Shown here: positions 6,479-14,221 of the stretch, piece after piece
Position numbering within the stretch: the stretch's first letter is position 1
How the letters are laid out: the number at the start of each line of letters is the position of its first letter
NCBI GenBank assembly: GCA_003650185.1
Contig: QMOF01000025.1
Coordinates: 1 to 15,187, forward strand
DNA: 15,187 bases
Source of the DNA: Chloroflexota bacterium
GTDB taxonomy: Bacteria > Chloroflexota > Dehalococcoidia > UBA2247 > RBG-13-53-26
Reading direction: 5' to 3'
The notes under the pieces: generated by a model
Told to the model about the DNA's origin: nothing
Seen by the model: only the letters and a program-made list of their open reading frames with translations
Databases searched by the model: none
Program-made: the position numbers and the translations under genes

Positions 6479-7909
6479 GTGTCAGGCAAGAAGTACGACG
6501 TAATCATAGTCGGGGGAGGACCGGCTGGCCTGTTCGCTGCGCTGGAGCTGTCCCGGGAACCAGGTATCAGGGTGCTCCTGCTGGAGAAAGGCCGAGACCT
6601 GGAGGACCGCACCTGCAAGGGTGGGGAGAAGGGTGGCAAGTGCCTTTCGTGTTCGCCGTGTGACATGGTGAGTGGGCTGGGAGGGGCCGGCGCCTTCAGC
6701 GACGGCAAGATGACCCTCTCCCCGGAGGTCGGGGGGCACCTGAAGGAATACCTGGGCCGGGCGAAGACCTCTGACCTCATCAAGTATGTGGATGACCTGT
6801 ATCTCCGGTTCGGAGCCAAGGACAAGCTCTATGGCACGGGCGATGCTGTGGAGGAGCTGGCCCGCAGGGCCAGCCTGGCAGAACTGCACCTGGTCCCCAT
6901 GCCCATCCGTCACCTGGGCACAGAGCACTGCCGCGCCATCCTGCGGGCAATGCAGGAGTGCCTGTCCGCGCGGGTCGACATCAGGGTGAGGGAGGCGGCT
7001 GCCAGAATAGTCGTGGAAGACTCCGAAGCAAAGGGAATCGAGACTGAGAAGGGCGACCGGCTGGCATGCAACTTTGTGATTGTTGCCCCGGGCAGAGAAG
7101 GTACTGACTGGCTGGTGCAGGAGGCGAGACGGCTGAAGCTCACCCTGCGCAGCAACCCGGTGGACGTCGGGGTGCGTGTTGAAGTGCCACGGGTGGTGCT
7201 GGACGATTTGACCGAGGTGCTGTATGAGCCCAAGCTGGAGTACTTCACGCCGACCTTCGACGACCGGGTGAGGACCTTCTGCATTTGCCCCGGAGGCGAG
7301 GTGACCATGGAGTCCACCGGAGGAGATGACCCGGTGGTCACCGTAAACGGGCATAGCTATGCCGAGCAGAGTACGGACAACACCAATTTTGCCCTCCTGG
7401 TGAGCACTCGCTTCACCAAGCCGTTTCGGGAGCCCATGGCCTACGGCAAGTACCTGGCCCGACTGGCTAACCTGTTGGGTGATGGCGTTCTGGTCCAGCG
7501 CCTGGGTGATCTCCTCGAAGGACGAAGGTCAACGCCGGAGCGGATAGAGCGGGGCATCGTCCAGCCAACGCTGCAAAGCGCCACCCCCGGTGACCTCAGC
7601 TTTGTGCTTCCCTATCGTCATCTGAAGGGCATCGTGGAGATGCTGCAGGCGATGGACAGACTCGCCCCGGGGGTGGCCTCGCGCCACACGCTGCTTTACG
7701 GCGTGGAGGTCAAGTTTTACTCCTGCCGTCTCGAGCTGAGCGAGAACATGGAGACCCAGATATCGAACATGTTCGCGGTGGGGGACGGGGCCGGGGTCAG
7801 CCGCGGGCTGGTACAGGCATCGGCGTCCGGTGTCCTGGCAGCTCGTGGGATACTGAGAAGAATGGGGAAGCTCCCCGACGCGTCGCTTGTGCCTAGTGCC
7901 CGTGCATGA
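6479..7909 (+). CDS. COG2509-type FAD-dependent dehydrogenase/oxidoreductase
   Basis: A 476-aa flavoprotein. The FAD-binding Rossmann element is at the N-terminus (GGGPAG, residues 12-17, with E36 as the likely ribose-binding acid). It is followed by the hallmark of this uncharacterised family: C46, C55, C58 and C61, then GLGGAGAFSDGK (66-77). The C-terminal FAD motif is VGDGAGVSRGLVQASASG. The reaction is unknown; the cysteines could bind metal or act in redox. The GTG at 6479 is chosen because GGGGA lies at 6467-6471 and the protein then begins KKYDVIIVGGG, as expected. The frame is open back to 6227, but that extension is low-quality sequence unlike the family. The stop overlaps the start of the DUF429 gene as ATGA, so the two proteins are probably made together. 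Confidence 0.9.
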   Translation: MSGKKYDVIIVGGGPAGLFAALELSREPGIRVLLLEKGRDLEDRTCKGGEKGGKCLSCSPCDMVSGLGGAGAFSDGKMTLSPEVGGHLKEYLGRAKTSDLIKYVDDLYLRFGAKDKLYGTGDAVEELARRASLAELHLVPMPIRHLGTEHCRAILRAMQECLSARVDIRVREAAARIVVEDSEAKGIETEKGDRLACNFVIVAPGREGTDWLVQEARRLKLTLRSNPVDVGVRVEVPRVVLDDLTEVLYEPKLEYFTPTFDDRVRTFCICPGGEVTMESTGGDDPVVTVNGHSYAEQSTDNTNFALLVSTRFTKPFREPMAYGKYLARLANLLGDGVLVQRLGDLLEGRRSTPERIERGIVQPTLQSATPGDLSFVLPYRHLKGIVEMLQAMDRLAPGVASRHTLLYGVEVKFYSCRLELSENMETQISNMFAVGDGAGVSRGLVQASASGVLAARGILRRMGKLPDASLVPSARA

Positions 7910-8592
7910 GTCAGACCGTTTTCGTTGGTCTTGATCTGACCTCCTCAGATGCCAGACCCACTGCCTGTGTCGGCCTTGACGAGAGGTTGGACCTCGCTTT
8001 CGCTGGTTTCGTCAGCCGCGACGCAGACCTGCTGGCGCTGGTAACTGCTGAGGGACCGCGCTGCACCGCTATTGATGCACCTCTCACCCTGCCAAGAGGG
8101 CTATGCTGCCTGGAGGAAGGCTGCAACTGCTGTGCAGGGAGCGGGACTGGACGGGAATGCGAGCGAGAGCTGGCACGCCTGGGGATCCCCTGCTACTTCA
8201 CCACCAAGCGATCGATCATAAAGGGGATGGTCTATCGAGGCGTGAAGATGCGGGCGGAACTGGAGCCGCGAGGCTGCTGCGTTATAGAAGTCTACCCCTA
8301 TGCCAGCAAAGTCTGCCTCTGGGGCAGGCCGATCCCTCCCAAGTCGAAGCCGGAGGGGCTGGCCTTCCTGCATGACGGGCTCGCGCGCCTGATGCCGGGC
8401 CTTCGGCCCTACGTGAGCGACTTCAACCACGACCTCTGTGACGCAGCCATCGCTGCCTACACAGCCTACCTGTGCCACCAGGGAAGGACAAGGCGGATCG
8501 GGAACGCCGAGGAAGGGACAATCGAGATCCCTGATAGACAGATGGGCGGGCCAGAGGTTGCTGTTGAGACCGGACCAGGTAGCCCGTGGTAG
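7906..8592 (+). CDS. DUF429 protein, RNase H-like fold
   Basis: A 228-aa cytoplasmic protein of the DUF429 family, predicted to have an RNase H-like fold; its biochemical role is unknown. Conserved acids sit where expected: D10 (VGLDLT), D57 (IDAPL), E128 (VIEVYP) and D176/D179 (HDLCDAAIAAY), together with the RECERELARLGIP element at 83-95. A cysteine-rich insertion precedes that element (C67, C68, C73, C75, C76, C85) and could bind metal. The ATG at 7906 overlaps the flavoprotein stop (ATGA). The domain appears complete through RIGNAEEGTIEIP (197-209), but the last residues may not be original: the TAG stop uses T8590 plus A8591-G8592, the first bases of the IS256 inverted repeat. Confidence 0.88.
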   Translation: MSQTVFVGLDLTSSDARPTACVGLDERLDLAFAGFVSRDADLLALVTAEGPRCTAIDAPLTLPRGLCCLEEGCNCCAGSGTGRECERELARLGIPCYFTTKRSIIKGMVYRGVKMRAELEPRGCCVIEVYPYASKVCLWGRPIPPKSKPEGLAFLHDGLARLMPGLRPYVSDFNHDLCDAAIAAYTAYLCHQGRTRRIGNAEEGTIEIPDRQMGGPEVAVETGPGSPW

Positions 8593-8616
8593 GGTAGCGT
8601 GAAGATTAGTGTGTAA
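8591..8616 (+). repeat. Terminal inverted repeat of the IS256 element (8591 end)
   Basis: The 26-bp repeat pairs with 9275-9300 at 20 of 26 positions. It contains the stop codon of the transposase remnant (complement of 8606-8608) and overlaps the stop codon of the DUF429 gene on the other strand. Confidence 0.8.
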
Positions 8617-9211
8617 ATTCAAGGAGGGGTTTCTCCTTCCAGGTGGCGTTCAGATGACTGACTATGCCGTATATGATGCGATCCACGCTTGCTTTATTTT
8701 GGAAGCAACTCATCGACTTGGTTCGCTGCCGCACCTCGCGGAAGGCGCGCTCTACCGCATTTGTCGTCCGTATCTTACGCCAGTGCATCCTGGGACAGTC
8801 CAGGAAATCCAGTAGTCCGTCAAGGCCCTTCCCCAAACAGCATACCGCTCGCCTCTGGCTTTCTTGCTATATGGCCGCCCACCCACACGGAAGCGTACCG
8901 GTGATATCGACCTATGGCTTGTGTTTGGAGTTCCCCTGCCCGATCTCTGGGCAACCTCAGATTCCCGATTAGCCCAATTCGGATAAGGGGGCTACGATAC
9001 CGGTAACCGTTGCGATAGCCACGCCGGGAGTCGACCCTCTTGTATAGCCCGGCACCAAGCCGGTCGATGATGTCCCCTTCCATGGCCCCCTCCAGCACCT
9101 TCTTGATGCTGCCCCGAACCGTCTCGTCGAACTCCTTCCCGTCCTCCCCCCACTTGACCCCCGCCACAAGTCCTCTATTGTGAACTGCGTCAGATCCTTT
9201 ACCTGTACCAC
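8606..9211 (-). pseudogene. IS256-family (mutator-type) transposase, deleted and frameshifted
   Basis: The original start is a GTG at 9211 with AGGAGG at 9221-9226; it begins VVQVKDLTQFTIEDLW, typical of the family. The reading then shifts near 9170 into another frame, which gives KKVLEGAMEGDIIDRLGAG, RGYRNGYRYRS and IGNLRLPRDRAGELQTQ, the usual N-terminal region. Near 8870-8900 it jumps to the C-terminal region in a third register: GLDGLLDFLDCP, HWRKIRTTNAVERAFREVR and CFQNKASVDRI, ending inside the terminal repeat. Roughly 200 residues of the middle, which should hold the two catalytic aspartates, are gone. It cannot make an active transposase. Confidence 0.85.
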
Positions 9212-9274
9212 GGGGCGTTACCTCCTTTCTGGCCCTTGCTTTTATTCTCCCTGAAAGGGTACGCCCCTTCCTTC

Positions 9275-9300
9275 TTACACACAATACGTTACACTACCCT
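9275..9300 (-). repeat. Terminal inverted repeat of the IS256 element (9300 end)
   Basis: Reads AGGGTAGTGTAACG inward from 9300 and matches the opposite end at 20 of 26 positions. It lies upstream of the transposase start. Confidence 0.8.
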
Positions 9301-9433
9301 TTACTGACGAATAGAACAAGTTGAATCTGCCGAGAGCGCAAGAAGGCAAAAGAAAGACAGGGAATATCGTTGTAGATACGTGCTTGATGTAAGAGGATTG
9401 GAGATGGCTCTGGCCGAAGCCCTACAGTTCGGT

Positions 9434-9907
9434 CTAGCTCGCCGCCCTGGAATCCACCCCAGGCGTCATCTCCACAAAGGCGATCTGCACGCCGTGCAGC
9501 GACCTGGGGTGGGCAAAGACCACCCTGCCCTCGGGGAAGGCAAGGGGCCCATCGGTGATGAAGGTCACGCCCTTGTCGGCCAGGTGGCGCATATCCTGCT
9601 CCAGGTCGGTGACCTCCACTGAGATGTGGTTCAGTCCCTCTCCTCGGGTCTCGAGGAACTTGGCAATCGGGGTGCTTGGCTCCTCCGAGGCTACCAGGCT
9701 GATGGCCACGCTGCCCAGGTAGAACCTGGCCCCTTTCAGACCGGGGTATGCATAATGCTCCGGTGGCAGCAGCCTGGGCTCCAGGCCCAGAACGGCAGAG
9801 TACCTCTGCACCGCCGCATCGAGGTCTTTCACTGCGATGCTGACGTCCAGCAGGCGCTTTATCGTTTGGCTACCCCCTGCCTCCAGGCTGAAAAACCCCG
9901 AGGCCAT
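9434..9907 (-). CDS. VOC-superfamily (glyoxalase/methylmalonyl-CoA epimerase-like) protein, copy 1
   Basis: A single VOC module: IAVKDLDAAVQRYSAVLGLEP near the N-terminus, GEGLNHISVEVTDLEQDM in the middle and HGVQIAFVE at the end. It is closest in style to methylmalonyl-CoA epimerases, but two metal ligands are missing. The first His (HxGIAV in that family) is Asp here, and the final Glu (VLIEF) is Ala; the central His in GLNHISVEV is kept. So the epimerase reaction should not be assumed. It is clearly a paralogue of the next gene upstream. The only standard start in a useful place is the ATG at 9907, which lies in the loop of a terminator hairpin and adds 14 residues. The codon matching the ATG of the paralogue is ACG at 9863-9865, preceded by GGGGGT. 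Confidence 0.75.
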   Translation of the reverse strand: MASGFFSLEAGGSQTIKRLLDVSIAVKDLDAAVQRYSAVLGLEPRLLPPEHYAYPGLKGARFYLGSVAISLVASEEPSTPIAKFLETRGEGLNHISVEVTDLEQDMRHLADKGVTFITDGPLAFPEGRVVFAHPRSLHGVQIAFVEMTPGVDSRAAS

Positions 9908-9927
9908 CTATGGCGACCTCGGGGTTT
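9891..9927 (-). terminator. Intrinsic terminator after the minus-strand operon
   Basis: AAACCCCGAGG and CCTCGGGGTTT (plus-strand 9893-9903 and 9917-9927) form an 11-bp perfect stem with a 13-base loop. On the minus strand the stem is followed by five T residues (9895-9891). It lies about 60 bases beyond the stop of the VOC gene at 9986, so it should end transcripts coming from nusB-hisC. The plus-strand direction has only three T residues and is weaker. Confidence 0.75.
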
Positions 9928-9985
9928 CGGTGTCCTCTGTCTGGCGCACCGCACGGGCGGGCACCCCGTAGCGGCGGGTCCAGGT

Positions 9986-10393
9986 CTAGTCCTTAGGCTG
10001 GATGAACTCCATCTGCACGCCGTGCAGTGACTTGGGATGTCCGAAATTAACGATGCCGCCGGAATATGTCATCGGCTCGGGGCTGACCAGCTTCACGCCC
10101 TTCGCTTCGAGGTCTTTCATGTCGTTCGGCAGATCGGTCACACGGAAGGACAGGAGGAATACGCCCTCACCCCTGCTCTCAAGGAACTTGTAGATCGAGG
10201 TTTCAGGGTTATCGGAAGAGATGAGATTGATGCTGACGCCACCTACCTTGATGGTGGCCCCCCTCAGCCCCGGAAATGCGAAGTCCTCAGGCTTGGTCCA
10301 CTCCGGTTCTCCACCGAGTATGGCAGAGTACTTCTGCACCGCTGCATCAAGGTCCTTCACCGCTATGTTTACACCATATAGCTCTTTTATCAT
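9986..10393 (-). CDS. VOC-superfamily (glyoxalase/epimerase-like) protein, copy 2
   Basis: A 135-aa VOC protein, the normal length for a single methylmalonyl-CoA epimerase-like module. It starts MIKELYGVNIAVKDLDAAV and ends HGVQMEFIQ. Compared with true epimerases, the first His is Gly (YGVNIAV) and the central His is Leu (GEGVFLLSFRV); the C-terminal Glu is kept. It therefore lacks most of a metal site and its substrate is unknown. The ATG at 10393 follows GGGAGGT (10399-10405) at five bases. It lies 43 bases after hisC and looks like the last gene of that transcript, with an intrinsic terminator beyond it. It is similar to copy 1 along its whole length, indicating a tandem duplication. Confidence 0.82.
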   Translation of the reverse strand: MIKELYGVNIAVKDLDAAVQKYSAILGGEPEWTKPEDFAFPGLRGATIKVGGVSINLISSDNPETSIYKFLESRGEGVFLLSFRVTDLPNDMKDLEAKGVKLVSPEPMTYSGGIVNFGHPKSLHGVQMEFIQPKD

Positions 10394-10436
10394 TTAGTAC
10401 CTCCCTTTCTTTGAGTTGCTGAGCGGCAACCACATT

Positions 10437-11534
10437 CTAGCAAATCTGCTTCAGCGCTGCAATCAGAGCATCGGTATGCTCGGGTCTCCCCACGCTGATA
10501 CGGATGAAGTCCTCCAGCCGGGGGTTGTCGAAGTAGCGCACCGAGATGCCCCTCTTGCGCAGCTCCTGGTGAACGGCCCTGGCCCGCCCGCCAGCCACGT
10601 GGCACAGGAGGAAGTTAGCCTCTGAAGGGAGGGGCCTGAGGCCCTCGAACTGGGACAGGGCCTGGAGCAGCCGCTGCCGCTCGGCGATAATGGCCTGGAC
10701 CGTCTGCCTCAGGTAGGCGATGTCCCTGAGCGACTCTAGCGCCGCTACCTGGCCCGCCGCGTTGACATTGTAGGGCGGCTTTACCCGCATCAGGTGCCTT
10801 ACAATGCTTTCGGGAAAGATGCCGTAGCCCACTCTGAGACCGGCAAGACCTGCCCACTTGCTGAAGGTGCGTAGAATGACCAGGTTGTCGTACTTCCGCG
10901 ACTCGTCCGCCATGCTCTGGCCACTGAACTCGTAGTAAGCCTCGTCCAGCACCACCACCGCTCCTGTCTCCAGGATGTGCCGGATATCATCCTTCGGCGT
11001 GGTGTTCCCGCTGGGGTTGTTCGGCGAGGCGATGAAGACGAGCTTCGCCCCCTCTTCGGCGATGGCCTGCCTGACGCGGGCAACGTCGACAGCGAAGTCG
11101 GTGTCGCGGGGTACTTCAACCAACCTGCCCCCGCATACGCCGGTGCTGAAAGAGTACATACCGAAGGTAGGCGGGCAGTTGATCACCGCCTCACCTGGCT
11201 CGACGAAGAGGCGCACAGCCAGGTCTATCAGCTCGTCGCTGCCGCTGCCTGCCACCAGGCGCTCGGCAGATACGCCAACGTAGCCCTCCAGGGCCTTCCT
11301 CAGTTCGCGCTGCTCGGTATCGGGGTAGACGTGGTAGTAGGGAAAGGCCGCCAGCGCTTCTCTTACCCTGGGAGAGCAGCCGTAGGGGTTCTCATTGCCA
11401 TCGAGCTTGACAATGTGCTCTGCGGCAACCCCGGCGTCCTGGCTCAACGCCTCGAGGGGCGACACAGCCGCGTATGCCTCCGTGTGGAGAAGGTGTGACC
11501 TGATGAGGCGTTGTGGGTCTTTGTCCCGGGTCAA
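10437..11534 (-). CDS. hisC: Histidinol-phosphate aminotransferase
   Basis: A 365-aa fold-type I PLP aminotransferase. It converts imidazole-acetol phosphate to histidinol phosphate in histidine synthesis, and related enzymes also act on aromatic amino acids. Visible motifs are NEN (47-49), the AGSGSDELIDL loop, SPNNPSGN (170-177), LDEAYYEF (196-203), the PLP lysine K226 in TFSKWAGLAGLR with R234, and the C-terminal RISVGRPEH. The start is TTG at 11534, overlapping the holB stop as TTGA, with AGGAG at 11543-11547; no ATG or GTG lies near. Other PLP enzymes such as CobD-type are less likely given the full hisC pattern. It stands apart from other his genes, inside a housekeeping operon. Confidence 0.92.
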   Translation of the reverse strand: MTRDKDPQRLIRSHLLHTEAYAAVSPLEALSQDAGVAAEHIVKLDGNENPYGCSPRVREALAAFPYYHVYPDTEQRELRKALEGYVGVSAERLVAGSGSDELIDLAVRLFVEPGEAVINCPPTFGMYSFSTGVCGGRLVEVPRDTDFAVDVARVRQAIAEEGAKLVFIASPNNPSGNTTPKDDIRHILETGAVVVLDEAYYEFSGQSMADESRKYDNLVILRTFSKWAGLAGLRVGYGIFPESIVRHLMRVKPPYNVNAAGQVAALESLRDIAYLRQTVQAIIAERQRLLQALSQFEGLRPLPSEANFLLCHVAGGRARAVHQELRKRGISVRYFDNPRLEDFIRISVGRPEHTDALIAALKQIC

Positions 11535-12526
11535 CTCGGTTTCTCCTGGGGCATATTCAACATGAGCACCTCGAATACCAGGCGGGGATTGGCGTTCTGC
11601 TCCAGGTACTTACGCGCATCCTGGAGCCGGCGAATGAAGCCCACGATCTGCTCCGTGCTCAGTGTGTCTGCCTGGCCGGAGAGCACTGATAGCCGGTCTA
11701 CGTTTGTGACGGGGCCGCTCTGGCCACATTTCAAGATGAGCAAATCGCGCCACCATTGTATCCACAAGCTGAGCAACTCCTCCACGTCTTCGCGGCTCTT
11801 GGAGAAGCGGTTTGCCAGCTCTGCCGCGTAAGTGAACCGCTCCAGTAGGCCTGCGTGGACCAGCCCGGCCAGAGCGTTCAGCCTCCGGTCGCGCTCCTCC
11901 AGAAGCCCCCCGTCCTGCGTAGCCTGAATGGCCCAACCCAGGCAACCACCTGAGACGCGGGCCAGCAGCTCGGCCTTCTCATCATCGATCATGTAGCGCT
12001 CAGTCAGGGTCTCTCTTACGACATCGATGGGGAGGGGAGGTAACTCCACTCGCTGGCACCGCGAAATGATGGTAGGTAACACATCTTTCTCTCGCGAGGT
12101 CAGCAGAATAATGAGCACGTTGGAGGGAGGCTCTTCCAGCGTCTTCAGTAGCCGGTTGGCTGCGTCCTGCGAGAGCAGCTCAGCCCCGTCGAATATAAAT
12201 ACCTTGCACCTGCCCTCAAACGGGGGCAGGCTGGCATCATTGTCCATTTCTCTCACCTGGCTAATGGTGATCACCTTGTGTTGCTCTTCTCTGCCTATGA
12301 TCTTGACGTCGCTGTGGTTGCCTTCGGCGATGCGGCGGCAGGCAGCACACTCGCCGCAGGGGACACGGTCTGCCTGGCAGTTGACTGCTCTGGCCAGGTC
12401 GAGCGCCAGGGTCAGCTTCCCCACGTGAGGCGGGCCGACGAAAAGGTAGGCGTGCGAAAGCTGGCCCGCCTCAAGACTACGGCTCAGCAGTGTTCTCGCC
12501 CTGGAATGTCCCATAAACTGCCACAT
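11531..12526 (-). CDS. holB: DNA polymerase III subunit delta prime
   Basis: A clamp-loader subunit of the replicative polymerase (331 aa from the chosen start). It has an AAA+ fold with GPPHVGKLT (31-39), a zinc-binding set C50, C57, C60, C63 (C-x6-C-x2-C-x2-C), the FIFDGAELLSQDAANRLLKTLEEPP stretch and the conserved SRCQ motif that serves as the trans-acting arginine in this family. The ATG at 12526 gives the usual beginning MWQFMGHSRA...HAYLFVGPP. A GTG at 12550, two bases after the lysA stop, would add eight residues and is possible. Its stop overlaps the TTG start of hisC, so the two are probably translationally coupled. Confidence 0.92.
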   Translation of the reverse strand: MWQFMGHSRARTLLSRSLEAGQLSHAYLFVGPPHVGKLTLALDLARAVNCQADRVPCGECAACRRIAEGNHSDVKIIGREEQHKVITISQVREMDNDASLPPFEGRCKVFIFDGAELLSQDAANRLLKTLEEPPSNVLIILLTSREKDVLPTIISRCQRVELPPLPIDVVRETLTERYMIDDEKAELLARVSGGCLGWAIQATQDGGLLEERDRRLNALAGLVHAGLLERFTYAAELANRFSKSREDVEELLSLWIQWWRDLLILKCGQSGPVTNVDRLSVLSGQADTLSTEQIVGFIRRLQDARKYLEQNANPRLVFEVLMLNMPQEKPS

Positions 12527-12552
12527 GACGCTTCTGCCGACCGCCGCCACCC

Positions 12553-13881
12553 TTAGAACAGGTCGTGGCTGAACAGGTCGTCATAGGTCTCCCGCCGCCG
12601 CACCAGCCTTGCTTCGCCGTCCCTCACCATCACGATAGCTGGCCTGAGGCAGGCGTTGTAGTTGCTGGCCATGGAAAGGCAGTACGCTCCGCAAGCTGGC
12701 ACGGCCAGAATGTCACCTGCTTCGACCGCGGGAAGACGGATGTCCTTGATCAAGATATCACCGGACTCGCAGAACTTGCCGCCTATGGTCACCTGCTCCG
12801 CCCCGGGTCGGCTGGCCTTGTTGGCGATGACAGCATCGTACCTTGACCCGTAGAGGGCGGGCCGGATGTTGTCCCCCATACCGCCGTCGACAAAAACGTA
12901 CTTCCTTATACCAGGGACTTCCTTCGCTCCCCCTATGGTGTAGAGGGCCACCCCCGCCTGCCCCACGATGCCCCTCCCGGGCTCGATCACCAGCCGCGGT
13001 GCTGCTAGCCCAAGCCTGTCAACCTGGTCCAGCACCGCCGAGGTGATCGCCTCGGCGTAGTCGGCAACGGCGAGAGCGGTAGATTCCCGCAGGTATGGTA
13101 TGGCAAAGCCGCCACCGACGTTCAGTTCCTGCAACTCGAGGCCGTGTTTCCGCCTCATCTCAGCGGCAAAGCGGAGCATGATGCCAATGGCCTCCAGATA
13201 TGGCCCTATCTCGAAGACTGGCGACCCGAGGTGACAATGGAGCCCTACCAGGTTGAGATTGTGGCACGCCATGGCCCTGACCACTGCCTCCTCTGCCTGG
13301 CCAGTGCTTGTGGGGAAGCCGAACTTGCTGTCGAGTACCCCGGTAGCAGTGTAATGATGGCTGTGCGGGTCGACGCCGGGTGATAGCCGGAGCAGCACAT
13401 CCTGCACGCTGCCCCTTCGTTCGGTCAGCCTGGCCAGAAGGTCAATCTCACGAAAATTGTCCATCACCACGCGGCCAATGCCCCAATCCAGCGCCAGCTC
13501 GAGCTCCTCCTCCGACTTGTTGTTGCCGTGGAAGTAGACCTCATCCGGGGGAAAGTCGACCGACCTGGCGATGGCTATCTCCCCGCCCGAAACGACGTCC
13601 AGCCCCAGTCCCTCCTGCTGGAGGACCAGCGCCAGGGCCGGGTTGATGAAAGCCTTGCAGGCGTAGATGACTGCTACCTGGGGGTACCTCTGGCTGAACT
13701 CGCGGCGATAGTCGCGGCACCTAGCACGCAACGTCACCTCGTCGAAGAGGTAAAGGGGTGTGCCGTAAGTGGCTGCCAACTCCACCGTGTCACAGCCACC
13801 AATCACCAGATGGCTGCCCCCGCTAACCTGCGAGGTCAGCGGGAAAAGAGAGAGATCGAAAAGATTCTCCTTGCTGCTCAC
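12553..13881 (-). CDS. lysA: Diaminopimelate decarboxylase
   Basis: A 442-aa fold-type III PLP enzyme that makes lysine from meso-diaminopimelate, the last step of the pathway. The PLP lysine is K76 in IYACKAF. Other family signatures are HGNNKS (118-123), LHCHLGSP (214-221), GGGFAIPY (256-263), EPGRGIVGQAG (300-310), and CESGD (371-375), whose Cys acts across the dimer. The start is GTG at 13881; no strong ribosome site precedes it. A GC-rich hairpin lies about 40 bases into the gene. It is followed within 2-26 bases by holB. Length and motifs agree fully with LysA; ornithine or carboxynorspermidine decarboxylase is unlikely. Confidence 0.94.
   Translation of the reverse strand: MSSKENLFDLSLFPLTSQVSGGSHLVIGGCDTVELAATYGTPLYLFDEVTLRARCRDYRREFSQRYPQVAVIYACKAFINPALALVLQQEGLGLDVVSGGEIAIARSVDFPPDEVYFHGNNKSEEELELALDWGIGRVVMDNFREIDLLARLTERRGSVQDVLLRLSPGVDPHSHHYTATGVLDSKFGFPTSTGQAEEAVVRAMACHNLNLVGLHCHLGSPVFEIGPYLEAIGIMLRFAAEMRRKHGLELQELNVGGGFAIPYLRESTALAVADYAEAITSAVLDQVDRLGLAAPRLVIEPGRGIVGQAGVALYTIGGAKEVPGIRKYVFVDGGMGDNIRPALYGSRYDAVIANKASRPGAEQVTIGGKFCESGDILIKDIRLPAVEAGDILAVPACGAYCLSMASNYNACLRPAIVMVRDGEARLVRRRETYDDLFSHDLF
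13819..13843 (-). other. Hairpin in the 5' coding region of lysA
   Basis: On the minus strand CCCGCTGACCT pairs with AGGTTAGCGGG through a 3-base loop (11 pairs, one of them G-U). It begins 38 bases after the lysA GTG start. It could affect early translation, or be a chance structure in GC-rich DNA. Confidence 0.3.
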
Positions 13882-13954
13882 TCAAGCAAAGCGTCCATGG
13901 CTTCTCGCCGGATCAGGCGTTGCCGCGCCCTTTGAGCCTGCGGGTTGAGACCGG

Positions 13955-14215
13955 TTACTCGTCGTCTATCCCCAGGTTTATGATGTAGTCAACGGCGTCC
14001 TTCACGGTTACTATCCTTCTGGCGTCTTCGTCGGGTATCTCAACCTTCGTATTCGGACTGCTGAACTCCTCCTCCATGGCCATCATCAGCTCCACCAAGT
14101 CCAGGGAGTCGGCATTAAAGTCCTCGATGAAAGATGAGGAGGGCAACACCTCTTCTTCTTTCACCCCAAGTTGTTCCACAATGATTGCCCTGACCCGCTC
14201 GAAAACGGAAGCCAC
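13955..14215 (-). CDS. acpP: Acyl carrier protein
   Basis: An 86-aa, very acidic carrier protein of fatty acid synthesis. The phosphopantetheine site is S37 in ADSLDLVEL (35-43), followed by the usual acidic helix II. The end carries VEIPDEDARRIVTVKDAVDYI, as in bacterial AcpP. It is slightly long because of an extra few residues (SSPNTKV) between helix II and the EIPDEDA element. The start is GTG at 14215 with a GGGGTGAT ribosome site; it begins six bases after nusB. No ketoacyl synthase genes are next to it here. Identification is firm; whether it is the main ACP or a second copy cannot be seen from this window. Confidence 0.92.
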   Translation of the reverse strand: MASVFERVRAIIVEQLGVKEEEVLPSSSFIEDFNADSLDLVELMMAMEEEFSSPNTKVEIPDEDARRIVTVKDAVDYIINLGIDDE

Positions 14216-14221
14216 TGTATA

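Larger units (their letters stand above)
8591..9300 (-). mobile_element. IS256-family element, internally deleted, with both inverted repeats
   Basis: A 710-bp element bounded by imperfect 26-bp terminal inverted repeats at 8591-8616 and 9275-9300. They match at 20 of 26 positions and both begin AGGGTAG and end GTGTGTAA on their own strand. Inside is a broken transposase on the minus strand. IS256-family elements are normally near 1.3-1.5 kb, so about half is missing. No 8- or 9-base target duplication is seen beside the repeats, which fits an old insertion or later change at the edges. With intact ends it could in principle be moved by a related transposase elsewhere in the genome. Confidence 0.85.

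Noticed and set aside
8576..9310. Target-site duplication flanking the IS element
   Set aside because: The 8-9 bases on either side do not match under either possible element boundary.
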